In this document: positions 33,297 to 44,655 of the stretch, piece after piece | How the letters are laid out: every line of letters starts with the position of its first letter | How positions within the stretch are numbered: the first letter of the stretch is position 1 | Origin: Piezodorus guildinii | Taxonomy: Eukaryota; Arthropoda; Insecta; Hemiptera; Pentatomidae | Length of the DNA stretch: 64,000 nt | Assembly (NCBI GenBank): GCA_023052935.1 | Contig: CM041297.1 | Span: forward strand, 113,148,277-113,212,276 | Direction: 5' to 3' | The notes under the pieces: model-generated | Told to the model about the DNA's origin: nothing | Seen by the model: the letters and a program-made list of their open reading frames with translations, nothing else | Database searches by the model: none | Position numbers and translations under genes: made by a program

Positions 33297-36078
33297 TTTA
33301 TCAATAAAAGTTCAAGTCAGCACTTAAACAAGTCAAAATAGTTGCAGTTTTTTTTGTGTGTATATGTATAAATCAGGATAATTCCTTTTTGTGAGATTAG
33401 TTGTCATTATTTTTATTAATACTTCGTTGTTTTCAAATTGAATAATTAAAAAAAAAAAAAAAATATTTTTGTTAAATGATCGGTAAGAATGTTATCTCAA
33501 ATGTAATACATTGTCTTACTGTATGTTTTAAAATTTGTAAGAGAAAGCGAAAAAGATAGAGTAATAATAAATGTGACATTTAACCATTTAGACATGTATT
33601 TTTACATAATCACATTCATTTGATCCTTAAAAGCTGATGACGAGTTTCAACAAGTTCCAAAAGAATTATCAGCCTTATAATAACCTAGAAAGCATATTAT
33701 TGACTAAACACACCAAGTAAGCAGTCATGACACTAAAAAAATAGATTTGTGTTGATTCACTTGATTGGTAAAGACAATGATACTTATACACACAAAAATA
33801 CATATATATGAGATAGCGTATGAAAAAATAATATAAACGAGGAGTACAAATGAAATATCCTATCTTAAATTACATGATCTAAACAACCGAACAATGTTTT
33901 TTATTTATTCATTTTATTTTATTTTTCTTATTTAAAATAATTATAAAATAAATGATAGTTATTAATTTGTAGAATGATTTCCTTTTAGAATTATTTCTAA
34001 CAAAATCTGAACAGTTACAACACATACAGTAACTTTTATTCAGTATACCAAATTCTCGGTAAGAACATGGTTTCATCAAGATCATGATTAAATACTAAGA
34101 CATCCTGCAATTAAAGAAAACTGCTTTTTAAAAAGACTAAAAATTCCACATTAAAATTAACCTTTCCCACCTCCGCTACCCAGTTTCCAAGGATAACCTA
34201 AAAATGTTTCTAATAACATTATATTAAGGAATCAGTCCATAATTTTGATTTTCAACATACGCGGGGTTGATTTTTTTATTATCTAACCAAACGTTTTTCA
34301 AAACAATAAGAAGCTGAATCAGAAACGTTTAAAAAGAATAACAGAAGAAAATACTTTCTTTTAAAGAATTAGAAGTTTTTAATGAGCACCAAATGTTCCC
34401 TATAAAGCCACATGCAAGTGGGATTGAGAAGGGGTCACAGTACCATTTAAAAATGATCATGAATAAAACAAAAATACACAAGTATAAAATGCTTGGTCAG
34501 TGACTATTTTACTTTATTGTTTTCAAAGGTTTTACATCACAGCAATAGCCAAGAAGGAAGATTATCTTATAGGTAACTAACCTATTTTAACCACAGTGGG
34601 TTGGTTGAGATTCATTCTGTGGGACTGCTACAAAATAAATTTCAACAAACCAAACTCCGATTCAAACATATGAATGATAGGATAATGAACTATACATTTT
34701 GTCTTCCTCTTTCTCGAATGAATTTTCAACAGCTCTCTCCATTTTCTGTGTTAAAAAGTCTCTAATATTACATTAGGCAAGAATAACTCTAGCTGAAAGA
34801 AGGCTGTAGTACTACCTATATAAAATACCACCAAATTAAGACCTAAGACACAGAGCGAAATGAATTTATATTATTCACATAGAATCAGTGCAAAAAAGGA
34901 AGTCAAGAAACACTTATAACAACTTAATATTTGTCAATTTAGTCAAATTCAACATTAGCAACATATAAATCAATAATTAAGATTGACATTGATAAGACAG
35001 TTTATCCTTAATATATTTAAACTCATAATAATGCCGTATTAATAAATAATATTTTTTGATAGAGAATTAGAAAAAATATAGATATATATTTCCTGTGAAA
35101 ATTTGTTATAAAATTCAAAATTTCCAAAAGGAACTAAAAGACATTTCTTATGAAATCAATATTTTGAAATATCTATGTTCTCATCCTTTAGCTTTACCTA
35201 AATCTTCTGTTTGATTTTATCTAATGAATTCTCAAATCGTTTAAAAGCCCAAATTTAGAAATGCATTTCTTTTCTAAAGGTACTAATTACGCATTGATTT
35301 TTTATCCAAATCATACTAAAACATTTCATTATATAACTTACATAAAGTATTATTAACATAGTAAAAAACAATTCTAGATTTCAATGCGAAAAAACCCAAA
35401 TAATTTGGGTTAATAATAAAGCAATTAGAGAGTTTTGCGCTTCCCGTAAAATTTCCTAGCATGGATATAGGACCTTAGGGTAATCAATGACTCAATTGAT
35501 GAATCAAGGAAAGGAAGAACTTGAATGAACAAGTGAATTTTACCCTATTCTTTTTGTTAAAGAATCTTTCTGAACTCAATAAAAAGATAATAAATAATTT
35601 CAATTCAACATTTAAAATATTTTTTCAGCTGAATGAAAATTACCTTTGTTGTATAAAATTCTTATTATTCCTATATTTAATGATTCAATGAATATTAAAC
35701 AGGCACAGTTATTACATTATATCAAGGAAACCGAAAAGGAGCCTTTGAAGGAGTTTTTTTGACAAATTAATTTATTTTACTGGAACTAACTTCCTTTGAT
35801 CTTCAATTCAAAAGAAAGCAAAGCTATCTGTCATGAACCATCCTGCTCAGATAACCCTTCTAAAATGTTCTTTTCTTTCTTTCCAAGGCTAGTTAAGTAA
35901 GTAAAAATAGCATGGCATTTTTAAGAACTGTAGTTATTTTCTTTTAATGATAGAAAATTTAAATATAAATGAAACCATTTTTAATTTATTCAGGCACAAG
36001 TTGTAATTAATCAGGTACAGTTTTTATTTATGAAAAAACTATGTATAGAATATATTATAAGTAATACAATTTACTTAC
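33297..36078. other. Least repetitive AT-rich DNA
   Basis: No transposon landmark and no long ORF are seen. Together with 36,131-38,759 this is the longest part of the window free of recognised repeats, so it may be intron or intergenic DNA of a host gene. Confidence 0.35.
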
Positions 36079-36130
36079 CATTCTTCACTCCAATCGACTG
36101 AGATAATTTTGCACTGGTCTTGTTCTTGAA
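36079..36130 (-). CDS. Candidate internal exon (52 nt), unknown gene
   Basis: On the minus strand a 52-nt block is bounded by 'tttattgttttctag' on its 5' side, a good 3' splice site, and 'gtaagtaa' on its 3' side, a near-ideal 5' splice site. Two of its three frames are open. One reads QEQDQCKIISVDWSEE, the other FKNKTSAKLSQSIGVKN. Its base composition is richer in G and C than its surroundings, and it lies in the least repetitive part of the window. I recognise no family. With 52 nt, chance co-occurrence of two splice sites cannot be excluded, and no neighbouring exon was found. Confidence 0.33.
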
Positions 36131-38759
36131 CTAGAAAACAATAAATCCAAATTTAATAAGTATGATATCACTTATTAAAATATTGTAGGACATTTAATTA
36201 AAAAAAAAAAAACTTTTAATGGATAATTATTCAGGTTTTGTTGAAAAATCACTTATCATTGTAGCGATGAGAAATATCATCATATTAGTTGGTCTGTAGG
36301 ACAAAACAATGGCATTATTTTGTTTTAAGCAAATAAATTAAAATTTTACGAAAATAAGTTTTTAATGAGAAAATTTGGTCATAACTTAATCTAACGACTT
36401 TACAAATTGAACCATTGATGGTTCAAAAAAAAAAAAAAAAAATGGCACACTCAAATGCATGAATCATCAACATTAAATTGATAGATATTTTATCGATAAC
36501 TGAATAATTTTATCTTTTTCCCATACATTTTTCTTGTCCTCGCTATGGGTTTTCAATGTGTTTTGAAATAATTAATAGCAGAGTCATAACAATAAATATA
36601 ACATTTATTAATACAAAAGTGATAATTGATAATTCATATATTTCACATAAAATGACATCCAAAAAAATGTATCAGAATAGAGTAAATGTTGGTTGAGAGT
36701 GGTCAAGGAAAACACAGTTGGTGCAAAACTTCTTTTGGATTAAATTAAATGTCATCATTAGGACTTGCAAAGCATGATACGACTACAGAAATATGAAAAA
36801 AAAATTAAGAATAAAGATTATTATGTCATAGAATATGAAACCTTGCACAAATGTATAAACTATTGTAGCCACATATGATACGAAAGTACTTGAAAATTAT
36901 ATAATCAATAAGAACACATAATGTCAGCATTAAAAGAAGTTTTACAATTCAAATGTGTTTTCTTTCTAGACCGTGTTCCTCTTTCCTCTTCTTTAAATAC
37001 CAATTAATGCACTGCATAATATCTGTATTAAGGTATAATAAATATTGAATAAACAGATAAACTCATACTTATCGAAGTATCTTTTAGATATTATTTGTCT
37101 AAAAATAATCAGTGTTTCAAATTTATTTCTCCTAGAATTCGTACCTCATTGTTGCATCCTGTACAATAAATGATAACTATTTTTTAATAAAATAAATAAA
37201 TGTAAAATAAAAGTATCCCAATGGCAATGAATCTTTATCGAGTACACAAAATAGGGGAGATATTAATGATGGTAAAAGGAACTATTAATCAAAATGTTAT
37301 TCTAGACTTAATTTAGTTTAAGAGTGCAATGTACGGATGTATATCTTGAAATCACATTTATTTATGTTTTATTTTTTTATATGACTGGAAAACAGCTTTA
37401 TTTTAATTCATTTTAGTATGCACTTTTATACTGCAATAAACAAGAGTATATTACCAACATTTTTAATTCTAATGATGTTTTAGTTTGGCTACTTGCTTTT
37501 GAGTTGTGAGATGTTAAATTGTTTTAACAACATACCTTGGTGAAAATTATAAGAAAAGTTTTCTAATACTGATTTTTTTTTCCGGATATTAATTACGAAT
37601 TTTAACTTTGTAACGGTCCTAACACAAGTTGGACAAGTCTAGGCAAACCCGAGAGGTAAAGAGAGTAATTTCAGATTACTAATTTGGCTAATGAAAGCGG
37701 TTTTTTACAGCCAGCACCTTTGTTTTCGGTATTCGCCACGTAAGCGCTAGTGTTATAGACACTCCTCTAAAAATTAATATTTTTTATTTGTTTTAACTTA
37801 ATTTTTTTTAAATAAATTTGAATGTTACTTTTTTAAATAAACAATTTATTTTGTTATAGACTTTTTTATTAGTGTAAATTTCATTTATTAAGAAAAAAAA
37901 TACAATTGTCTTTTTATAAGTCCAGTTTTGGCTCATAATGCTGATTATATCAGCTGTAATGGAGTCGATAGATTCGCCAAATGCACTACAAGTTTTATCA
38001 AGTTAGTAAAAGTAATTGTAGAAGAGTGATAAACCTCGCGGTGAGTTAATTTCTTAATATTACCTTAGTTCTAGAAACTAGACTTCCTCACTAAATATTG
38101 ATACCAAAGACTTTGACCTTAATTTGTACTTTTAATTACTTCTAACTAAAGTATTTTTTCATGGCTAACTCTTTACTTATCTGTTTTCTTATGTAGGTAG
38201 CACCTAACTTGAATCAACTATACAGAAACTACATTCTACAACTTGTAGAATATTTCGAAACCAAAATAATCTTTATTCTGAGACCTTTGATCCCTAGGAA
38301 TAGTAAACGGTTTACTTATAAGGTATGTTTAGTTAAGATTTATTTTAATGTACATTTAACTGGTTTATACATAATGAAATACGGGCTAATCTATTTGAAA
38401 TCAATTTCATTATTTTTGCCGTTCGACATTTTCGATTTTTGTAATTTTTTTACCAGTTATTATTTTAGAATACAAAACAGTAGATAAATATTTTTCTGGC
38501 TGCAGCACTGAAAGTATTTTTATCTAACGGTTTTATATTCAAGATAAGATATAAAATAACTGTTAAAAAAAATCATGAATATAAAAAATATTTAACGGCA
38601 AGGTCGATTTATTCTATTTCTATTGCACTAAAACTTTGTTGTGTATCATTAAAATAAAAATATATAATAATTTTAAATAAATAGACTACTGTTTAATACT
38701 ATAAGTAATGTATTTACAAAAAAGCAGTCCATACTTATATACCTCCTATTGAGGTGTAG
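36131..38759. other. Least repetitive AT-rich DNA, continued
   Basis: No gene could be supported. Two weak exon-like intervals on plus (37,732-37,761 and 38,197-38,322) are discussed among the rejected observations. Confidence 0.35.
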
Positions 38760-39156
38760 TAGTAGCTTTCGGCGTCATAGCGCCGCCATATTCATCTGAA
38801 ACATTTTTTTAATTTTTTTATAAGTTAAAAGAGAAAAAAAACTTCCTACTTTCCAAAGAATTACTGTTATGAATATTTTAACCAAAAAACTGCCTTGCTA
38901 TATATTTGATTAATTTAAATATATTGAAACAATTTTAAATAATTAATTATTAATAATTTTTATAATTCGAATTTGACAGCAAGCTAAAGTTTGGACGATT
39001 TTATAAAATAAAAATAATTGAAAATGGGATGAATTTCAACATCTAGTGTGACAATTTTTAAAATGAAAAAAAAAATATTTTTTTCTCTTTTCACTTACTA
39101 TAAAAAAAAATTAAAATGTTACAGATGAATATGGGCTATGACGCCGAAAGCTACTA
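38760..39156. mobile_element. 397-bp foldback MITE
   Basis: The ends are perfect 21-bp inverted repeats starting 'tagtagctttcggcgtcat' (38,760-38,780) and ending at 39,156. Inside the tips the inversion continues with 'ccatattcatctg' and a T-rich/A-rich pair. There is no ORF. The target duplication is unclear because the flanks read 'gtag' and 'ttaa'. Confidence 0.88.
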
Positions 39157-39367
39157 TTAAATCTTAATAAACAGATATATAAATATGAATTGCTTTTTGT
39201 GAAATGCACCGTACTTATAATATATAATAATTTAAATATACTTTTATACATTCAAGCATCTACCTCGAAACAAGCTAAAAATTAATTACTATAATCTCTA
39301 ATAACAATATATCTTAATACAATTTAGAACTTTTACAATATATTTACTTAAAAAAAAAAAAGGCTAA
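39157..39367. other. AT-rich spacer
   Basis: No feature is recognised. Confidence 0.4.
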
Positions 39368-39907
39368 AAATCTAGTGGCACTGCACACTACTTTCACTTA
39401 CCTCAGTTGTTAAACTTAATTTAAGAATTTTTAAATAGATTTATAGAGGAAAATAAATGGTTAAAGATTCAATTATATTGAGTTTCAATAGATACATGTG
39501 TTTTATTAAATAATATATTATTTTATTACCTATGACAATCAGTTAATTTTACTGGACTTACATCACTTTCCGATTTTTAGATAAGATAATATTATTTATG
39601 AATTATTTGGCTTTCCAACGGTATATTATACACCTATATTACTGTTTTTATGTTCGAAAACACAAAAATTGCATACAATATGTTTTTGCTTTTTTCTCAT
39701 TTAGTTGTACATGAATTCAGTCAACTTATATATTTATCATTTTTTTTTGTACTAAAAATATGATATGGTGATTTTTACTTAACTAGAAAATTAAAGATAC
39801 TTTAAAGAAAGAAAATTTACAAAATCGGCATTTAAACCCTATCAGGATATTTCAATATGAATGAAACCTTCATGATATTTAAGCCATTAGATTTTACATC
39901 GTATTTG
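39368..39907 (-). repeat. Repeat A, 3' two-thirds
   Basis: It starts 'aaaaatctagtggcactgca' and shows 'ctttcacttacctcagttgt', 'acatgtgttttattaaata', 'caacggtatattatacacct' and 'ggcatttaaaccctatcagg'. It stops before the family's 5' part. Confidence 0.8.
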
Positions 39908-40054
39908 GAAAAATTGAATTTTTCGTGATTTTTTTTTTTCAAAAAGGAGGCTTAAAAATGGAAAAAGTTAGTTATCTTAAACTTTATTTGGTTTAAAAAA
40001 ATAACACTTTCACTTAGCCATGTATGAAATCTTATATTTAAATATATTGATTAA

Positions 40055-40614
40055 ACTTGTTATATGGATGTAAAATTTAATGGGTTTTAATATGATGTAG
40101 GTTTCATTCTGATTGAAAAGTCTGACGGTGCTTAAATGCCGATATAATAAATTCCTCTGAAGTACCTTTAATTTTGTAGTCTTCAATTAAGAACACATCT
40201 TGTTGGAATGGATAAATTTCGTCTAAATATTCATGTTGAGCGAATTAATCTACAACTAAAGGAGAAAATTGCATAAATATTTTTTAATGCAATTTTTGTG
40301 TTTTTGAACCCAATAGTAATATAGATTTACTGTATATAGTAATACAATATACAGTTGGATAGCTAAATATTTAAGAAACAACATTATCGAATACACGGAA
40401 TTGTAAAAGTTAATGGAAAGTTATTAAAAGCCGATAAAACTAACTGGTTATTCTAGATAAAAATATAATAGATTATTAATAAAACACATGTTTGTATCGA
40501 AACTTTGTTTGATTAATAATTGGACCTGTCATCTCTTAGTGTATTTAAAAATTCCTAAATTAATTTCAACCACAGAGGTAAGTGAATGTCGTGTGTTGCG
40601 CGAACCAGATTTTT
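40055..40614 (+). repeat. Repeat A, 3' two-thirds, head to head with previous
   Basis: It shows 'tgatgtaggtttcattctga', 'gtacctttaattttgtag', 'aaagccgataaaactaact', 'aaaacacatgtttgtatcga' and ends 'ttgcgcgaaccagattttt'. Together with 39,368-39,907 it forms an inverted pair around a centre of about 150 bp. Confidence 0.8.
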
Positions 40615-41239
40615 TCCCCTTTCCATTTGACCGGCGGGAACACTATCAATCAACTGATTACAGAGATACCAAGACTCTCCAAATCGGAAAGATGGGGGAG
40701 GGAGACGGTAAGCGGCTCGAAGACTCAATACCTCCCCCTCGTTACCATAATTCCCGATGCCCCCTGAGCCCCTAAAATAGCTCACCTCTAAATAAGGGAT
40801 AGTGTAGGTGCCTGGGACCATTACGGGCCGGAACCACTCCAGAAATTACCCCATAAAGCCGCTTTTATTCTCAACATTATTTCTACCGCTTGATATTGTT
40901 GTTCCTCATATATCTCCAGATATTTCCTTAGTACCCCTCGGGGCAGGCTACTCGTTTGAGGTATGTTAACAATAGGTATTATTGACGGATAATCTTTCTT
41001 TGTGATCGAACATCAAATGGGGAAAGGGATTTGGCCCTAACTCGGGAGAACAGCATTCAAAGACCTACGAATAAAATTGTTTTGTATGTCCGTGTTTTTT
41101 TTATTATTTTTTTTTATCCTTAATATTTCTAAGGCTTGATCAAGTTAAAGTTCTCTATATTCGAACTATATAATTATATGCTTCTACATTCTATTGGGAA
41201 AAATTAAGACCTGTTCTCTTCTCCTTTTTCAATCTAGCC
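40615..41239. other. GC-richer unassigned patch
   Basis: The interval 40,615-41,060 is clearly richer in G and C than its surroundings. Short frames are open on both strands (40,488-40,775 plus and 40,555-40,821 minus), but they overlap each other and match no known family. Its right side grades into A/T-rich sequence near the LINE fragment. Confidence 0.3.
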
Positions 41240-41560
41240 CACGCTTGATGCCTCATCTACACTTTTATCTCAGGTGGTCCTTGTTCTTCTCCGAGTTTTT
41301 ATTCCTTCTACTAGTGTCTCATAGTTCACCCTAGCAGTCCTACCCGGATTCATTCTAAGTAGGTGACCAACCCATCTCAATTTATTTTCCCCTATAATAG
41401 TTTCCAGCGGCTGCACCTCAGGGTTTGATCTGATAGTCGTATTCCGAATCATATATTTCCTGGTCTTCCCTTCAACTTTCCTTTGGTATTTTATCTCCAT
41501 TGCCTGGATCTGGCTCCTATGCTTTGATGTGAGGGTCACCACCCAGAGGAGTAGAAAATA
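41240..41560 (-). pseudogene. RTE-type LINE C-terminal fragment
   Basis: The minus strand encodes LTSKHRSQIQAMEIKYQRKV, EGKTRKYMIRNTTIR, EVQPLETIIGENKLRWVGHL and LRMNPGRTARVNYETL, then a short basic end. The 'ME.K..R...G.TR.D.IRN..IR' to 'LRW.GH..RM' order is the conserved C-terminal part of endonuclease-reverse transcriptases of the RTE type. The RT core is not present nearby, so it is a truncated copy. I assign it to RTE on this motif order alone. Confidence 0.75.
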
Positions 41561-41635
41561 ATAGGCAGTAAAGTCATCTTGTGTGATAAATTTGAGGGAT
41601 GAAATGGTTTCGGTGAAGTTCTCAATAAAAAAAAA

Positions 41636-41681
41636 AAATCTATTTACTATCCAACGTTCCGACCCATGTTCCGGATCTTCT
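41636..41681 (-). repeat. Left arm of hammerhead-like foldback, outer part
   Basis: 'ctatttactatccaacgttc' is the inverse of the block at about 42,795-42,840. The sequence 'gaccc' and 'ggatcttct' form half of a hammerhead-like motif on the minus strand whose other half lies at 42,485-42,493, beyond the LINE insertion. Confidence 0.7.
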
Positions 41682-42468
41682 AGAATAGAATAGAATATAA
41701 ATTTTATTTTGTCTTTGGGGCTTCCCCATACAAATAGAGCCTAGCTTGGCTATAAATTACAATATTATGGTTTTAGAACTTTATATACATATCATTTAAA
41801 AGTAAATAAAATAATAGTGAAAATTTACTAAAACAATTTGACTTTCAAAAATAAATTACAGATTAAAGAATAAACAGTTACTGGTGCTATAACAGACACA
41901 ATAAATAAGCAAAATATCACTTTGAAGATCAAATAAAAATAAACACTGAATAGAAAATGTTCTAGGATAAAGAATTGAGCTCTTTTTGAACTCCTATCAT
42001 GTAATAGTACACTTTATGTAACTTATCTACACTATCGATACTCAGTATAGCATGGATACTTTGGATGTCGGAAGATTCTAAGATGAAGTTTTAAAGAAAT
42101 TGCCGTCTATTTTCATTGTGTGCCGGGCAGTGAAGGAGAATGTGATGTAGGCTGTTGTAGATAAATCGATTGCATAATATACAGCTTTCTTGTGACTTGA
42201 ACAAAAAAGATGAGTTTTTTCTATAGATTCTAATATGTTCTAGATTTGCAACTCTTAATTGGCTGACACATCTCAATTTCTTTATATGTACTTTAAATGT
42301 GAGGTACATTTCAGGGTCGGGAGCATTGTAATTGCATAGTAATCTATATAAAGGATAGTTAGTCGAATTTAGGGTCCTTTGTATGTCGCCTGAGAGATAA
42401 TGGTTATGTGCTTTTTCCAGTATGGCGTCTTTGTATCGAAGAAGTCCGTTTGTATGGTGAACAGAAAG
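41682..42468 (-). mobile_element. Truncated LINE with zinc-knuckle C-terminus, nested
   Basis: The 787-bp insert is flanked by a perfect 19-bp direct repeat, 'cccatgttccggatcttct', at 41,663-41,681 and 42,469-42,487. On the minus strand the first part encodes GLSVHHTNGLLRYKDAI, LSGDIQRTLN, KVHIKKLRCVSQLR and CILCNRFIYNSLHHILLHC. The C-x2-C...HH-x4-C arrangement is the zinc-knuckle-like end of I- or R1-type LINE proteins. It is followed by a 3' UTR of about 390 bp ending in 'attctattctattcta'. The RT is missing. The open frame continues to 42,594 only because target DNA upstream happens to be open. Confidence 0.88.
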
Positions 42469-42850
42469 CCCATGTTCCGGATCTTCTTCAGGGCTAAAAT
42501 ATAACAAGATACAGTCTAGAGGTTTGATAAATAAATTACCATAAAATTTTAATAGAAATATAATACAGTGAGTTACAATGAGAATATAAAACAAGGAAGA
42601 AATTGGTAATAACTAGTAAAGAAATGAACTAATATGTCCGCATTAATTCAGAAATTGTATTTCATAATTGTCTGTTATTCCTATTTTAACTCGCTGTCTT
42701 GCATTTCTGTTAATATTTGATGGTCATATATTTATCAAGCACACACTGTATCTTGTTATCTTTTAGCCCTGATAAAGACCCCTAAGGTGGGTCGGAACGT
42801 AGATTAATAAATAGTTGTTTTTTTTTACTATTGGATATACAGTTTTGTGC
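42469..42850. mobile_element. Hammerhead-like foldback, inner part and right arm
   Basis: The interrupted left arm continues with 'tcagggctaaaatataacaa', whose inverse 'ttgttatcttttagccctga' opens the right arm at about 42,752. The right arm goes on through a GACCC...GGGTC stem, 'ggaacgta' and 'aataaatagtt'. The centre is about 260 bp and non-coding. With the LINE removed, the foldback is about 420 bp. Its arms carry hammerhead-like cores in opposite orientation. Confidence 0.7.
42769..42799 (+). ncRNA. Hammerhead-ribozyme-like motif
   Basis: The order is CTGATAA, a GACCC/GGGTC stem with a 7-base loop (42,777-42,793), then GGAACG. Hammerhead cores need CUGANGA and GAAA, so each box here has one substitution and the motif is probably inactive. 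Penelope-like retroelements are known to carry such minimal hammerheads in their terminal repeats. Confidence 0.5.
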
Positions 42851-44540
42851 CTCTTGTTTATAAGAAATCTTACGATTTTAGGTACTGTGTTTCCTTTTAT
42901 ATGCGTTTATGAATTGTTTTAAATATGTACATCTCTTAATTGTTTTTAATTAATTTTACATTTTTAAATCCGTGGCTTTATTGAGAGCGGGAAGAATATT
43001 CTCCCTAAGAGCCGTCCGGGGATGTCGCCGGAGATGTTCCAAATCAAGAGATGTTCTCCCTTCCCCGGGCCCAGAGGGGAGGGACATTTCGGTCCAATTT
43101 AGCCCGGCTTCATCAATTACACCGAGGAATTTAGGAGGGAAAAAATGCTAAAGTTTCATTAGTTGCATCCCTCCCTGAGGTTGCCTGTTAGCCCGTTGCC
43201 ACGGGCAGTATGTTTCCCTACCGTTTACTTTTTTCAAATTAGTGCAGAGTTGGTTTATATCATTTAATAAGCTCAGCTAGTTTACACAGATTTCTTTGAA
43301 AATAAGATGAAGATTAATTGATGGCGTCTTACGGTAGAGGTGACTTAATCGGTAGGAAGTTACGCCTCAAATGAACTTAACTAAGGATATATTACACTAG
43401 CAATTTCTATTGCTCCTATTTCCTAATTTTTATAATACTTTAGGAATAAATGCTGCTTGAGTCGTCCCAGCTTCACTCGGGTGCAGTTTAAATATGGTGT
43501 CATTTATGTATAAAAGTTTGGAGTTTATCGCAGGAACTAAGAATCACGAGATGTATGTATACATTGAAGAGAAAACAGACTTAAGAGTAGAAATATTCAA
43601 TACTAACTTTCATAGATAACCTTACATTTAAAAGAATCAATATAAAAAAATTCTTCTTATACCAGCAACCAAGGTTAATGCTGTGTATATAAGATAAAAA
43701 CAGAAATAAAAATGGTGATCAATTTATTCGATTAGTTATTATTTTACTTGTCAGCAGTGTGACAACCAGCAAATGAGATATAAAAAAAAAAATGAATAAA
43801 ATAATATGTCAGGCATGAGAAAGGATAATACTCTGTTGTGTCTTCTCACTCGTTTTCTCGTCAGGTTTTTTATGTATGTTGTCCAGCATTTTTTTACATA
43901 ATTGAAATATTTTTTGTTGCATTCACGAGCCTATAGTTATTTGATTAGGTGACATTTGAAGGGTTTATAGCTTTAGTTCGCTAGGCAGTTGGCACATGTT
44001 GCTGGTGTGTCCCTTGCCTTCCTACAAGTTGTGCTGTTATCAGACAACATGAAGTGTGGTAATAGTACTACTTCGTGTGACTATACTGCTGCCATCTGAT
44101 ACACTGTGGTAAAGCTCTTTTTTTTCTAGATTCTAATTTAATCCATATTTTATACAAAAATAAAATTAGTAGAATCAGAAAATGAACTAATTAAAATACA
44201 TATAAAAAGATAAATTTAGATTCCGTAAAATTCTATTTAGCTTAAAATGAAACATTTGTTTTCATTATATAATATTTAAAGTTTCTACTATACTACTATA
44301 CTACTATACTATTATTTCTATTATTAATAACAATGTCGGTTTATAGATTCATAACAACTTTCTATTTTTTTATAAAAGCTTACTAAGGATTTGGTGTGTA
44401 ACATTGTTTCTAAAATCTTGGGTACTGTATGGAAGAATGTTATATGTACGATACTGTACGGCGGCAAAACTGAATCACATAGCCTCTCTTATTACAAACA
44501 TTACAAATAAAATATCTTTATTAATTTATGGGCTTGTCAA
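42851..44540. other. Unassigned DNA with a GC-rich patch
   Basis: The interval 42,985-43,210 is much richer in G and C than its surroundings but contains no long frame or recognisable domain. The remainder is AT-rich. A short imperfect hairpin lies at 44,040-44,102 ('tatcaga' at the left and 'tctgata' at the right). Confidence 0.35.
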
Positions 44541-44655
44541 GATATTCTTTTAACTTGTACAACTTTTGGTATATTAACTTTTCTAAAACCTTGCGCTTTC
44601 AAACAGTATATTATACCTCTATATTACTACTCATATTTCAGGAAATGCCTTGATT
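44541..44655 (-). repeat. Repeat A, small degraded fragment
   Basis: It shows 'caaacagtatattatacctc' and 'tatattactactcatatttc', the region just inside the 3' module. Confidence 0.5.

Noticed and set aside
37732..37761. A block of about 29 nt between 'ttttttacag' and 'gtaagcgc' on plus.
   Set aside because: It is too short to judge, and no neighbouring exon in phase was found.
38197..38322. A 42-codon open interval on plus between 'ttttcttatgtag' and 'gtatgttt', looking like an exon.
   Set aside because: The splice sites are acceptable, but the interval is short and AT-rich, the translation has no family resemblance, and a frame of this length is expected by chance.
42469..42594. The N-terminal part of the 167-codon frame on minus (42,091-42,594).
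   Set aside because: The target duplication shows that this part lies outside the LINE, so it is target DNA that happens to be in frame. Only 42,091-42,468 is LINE coding sequence.
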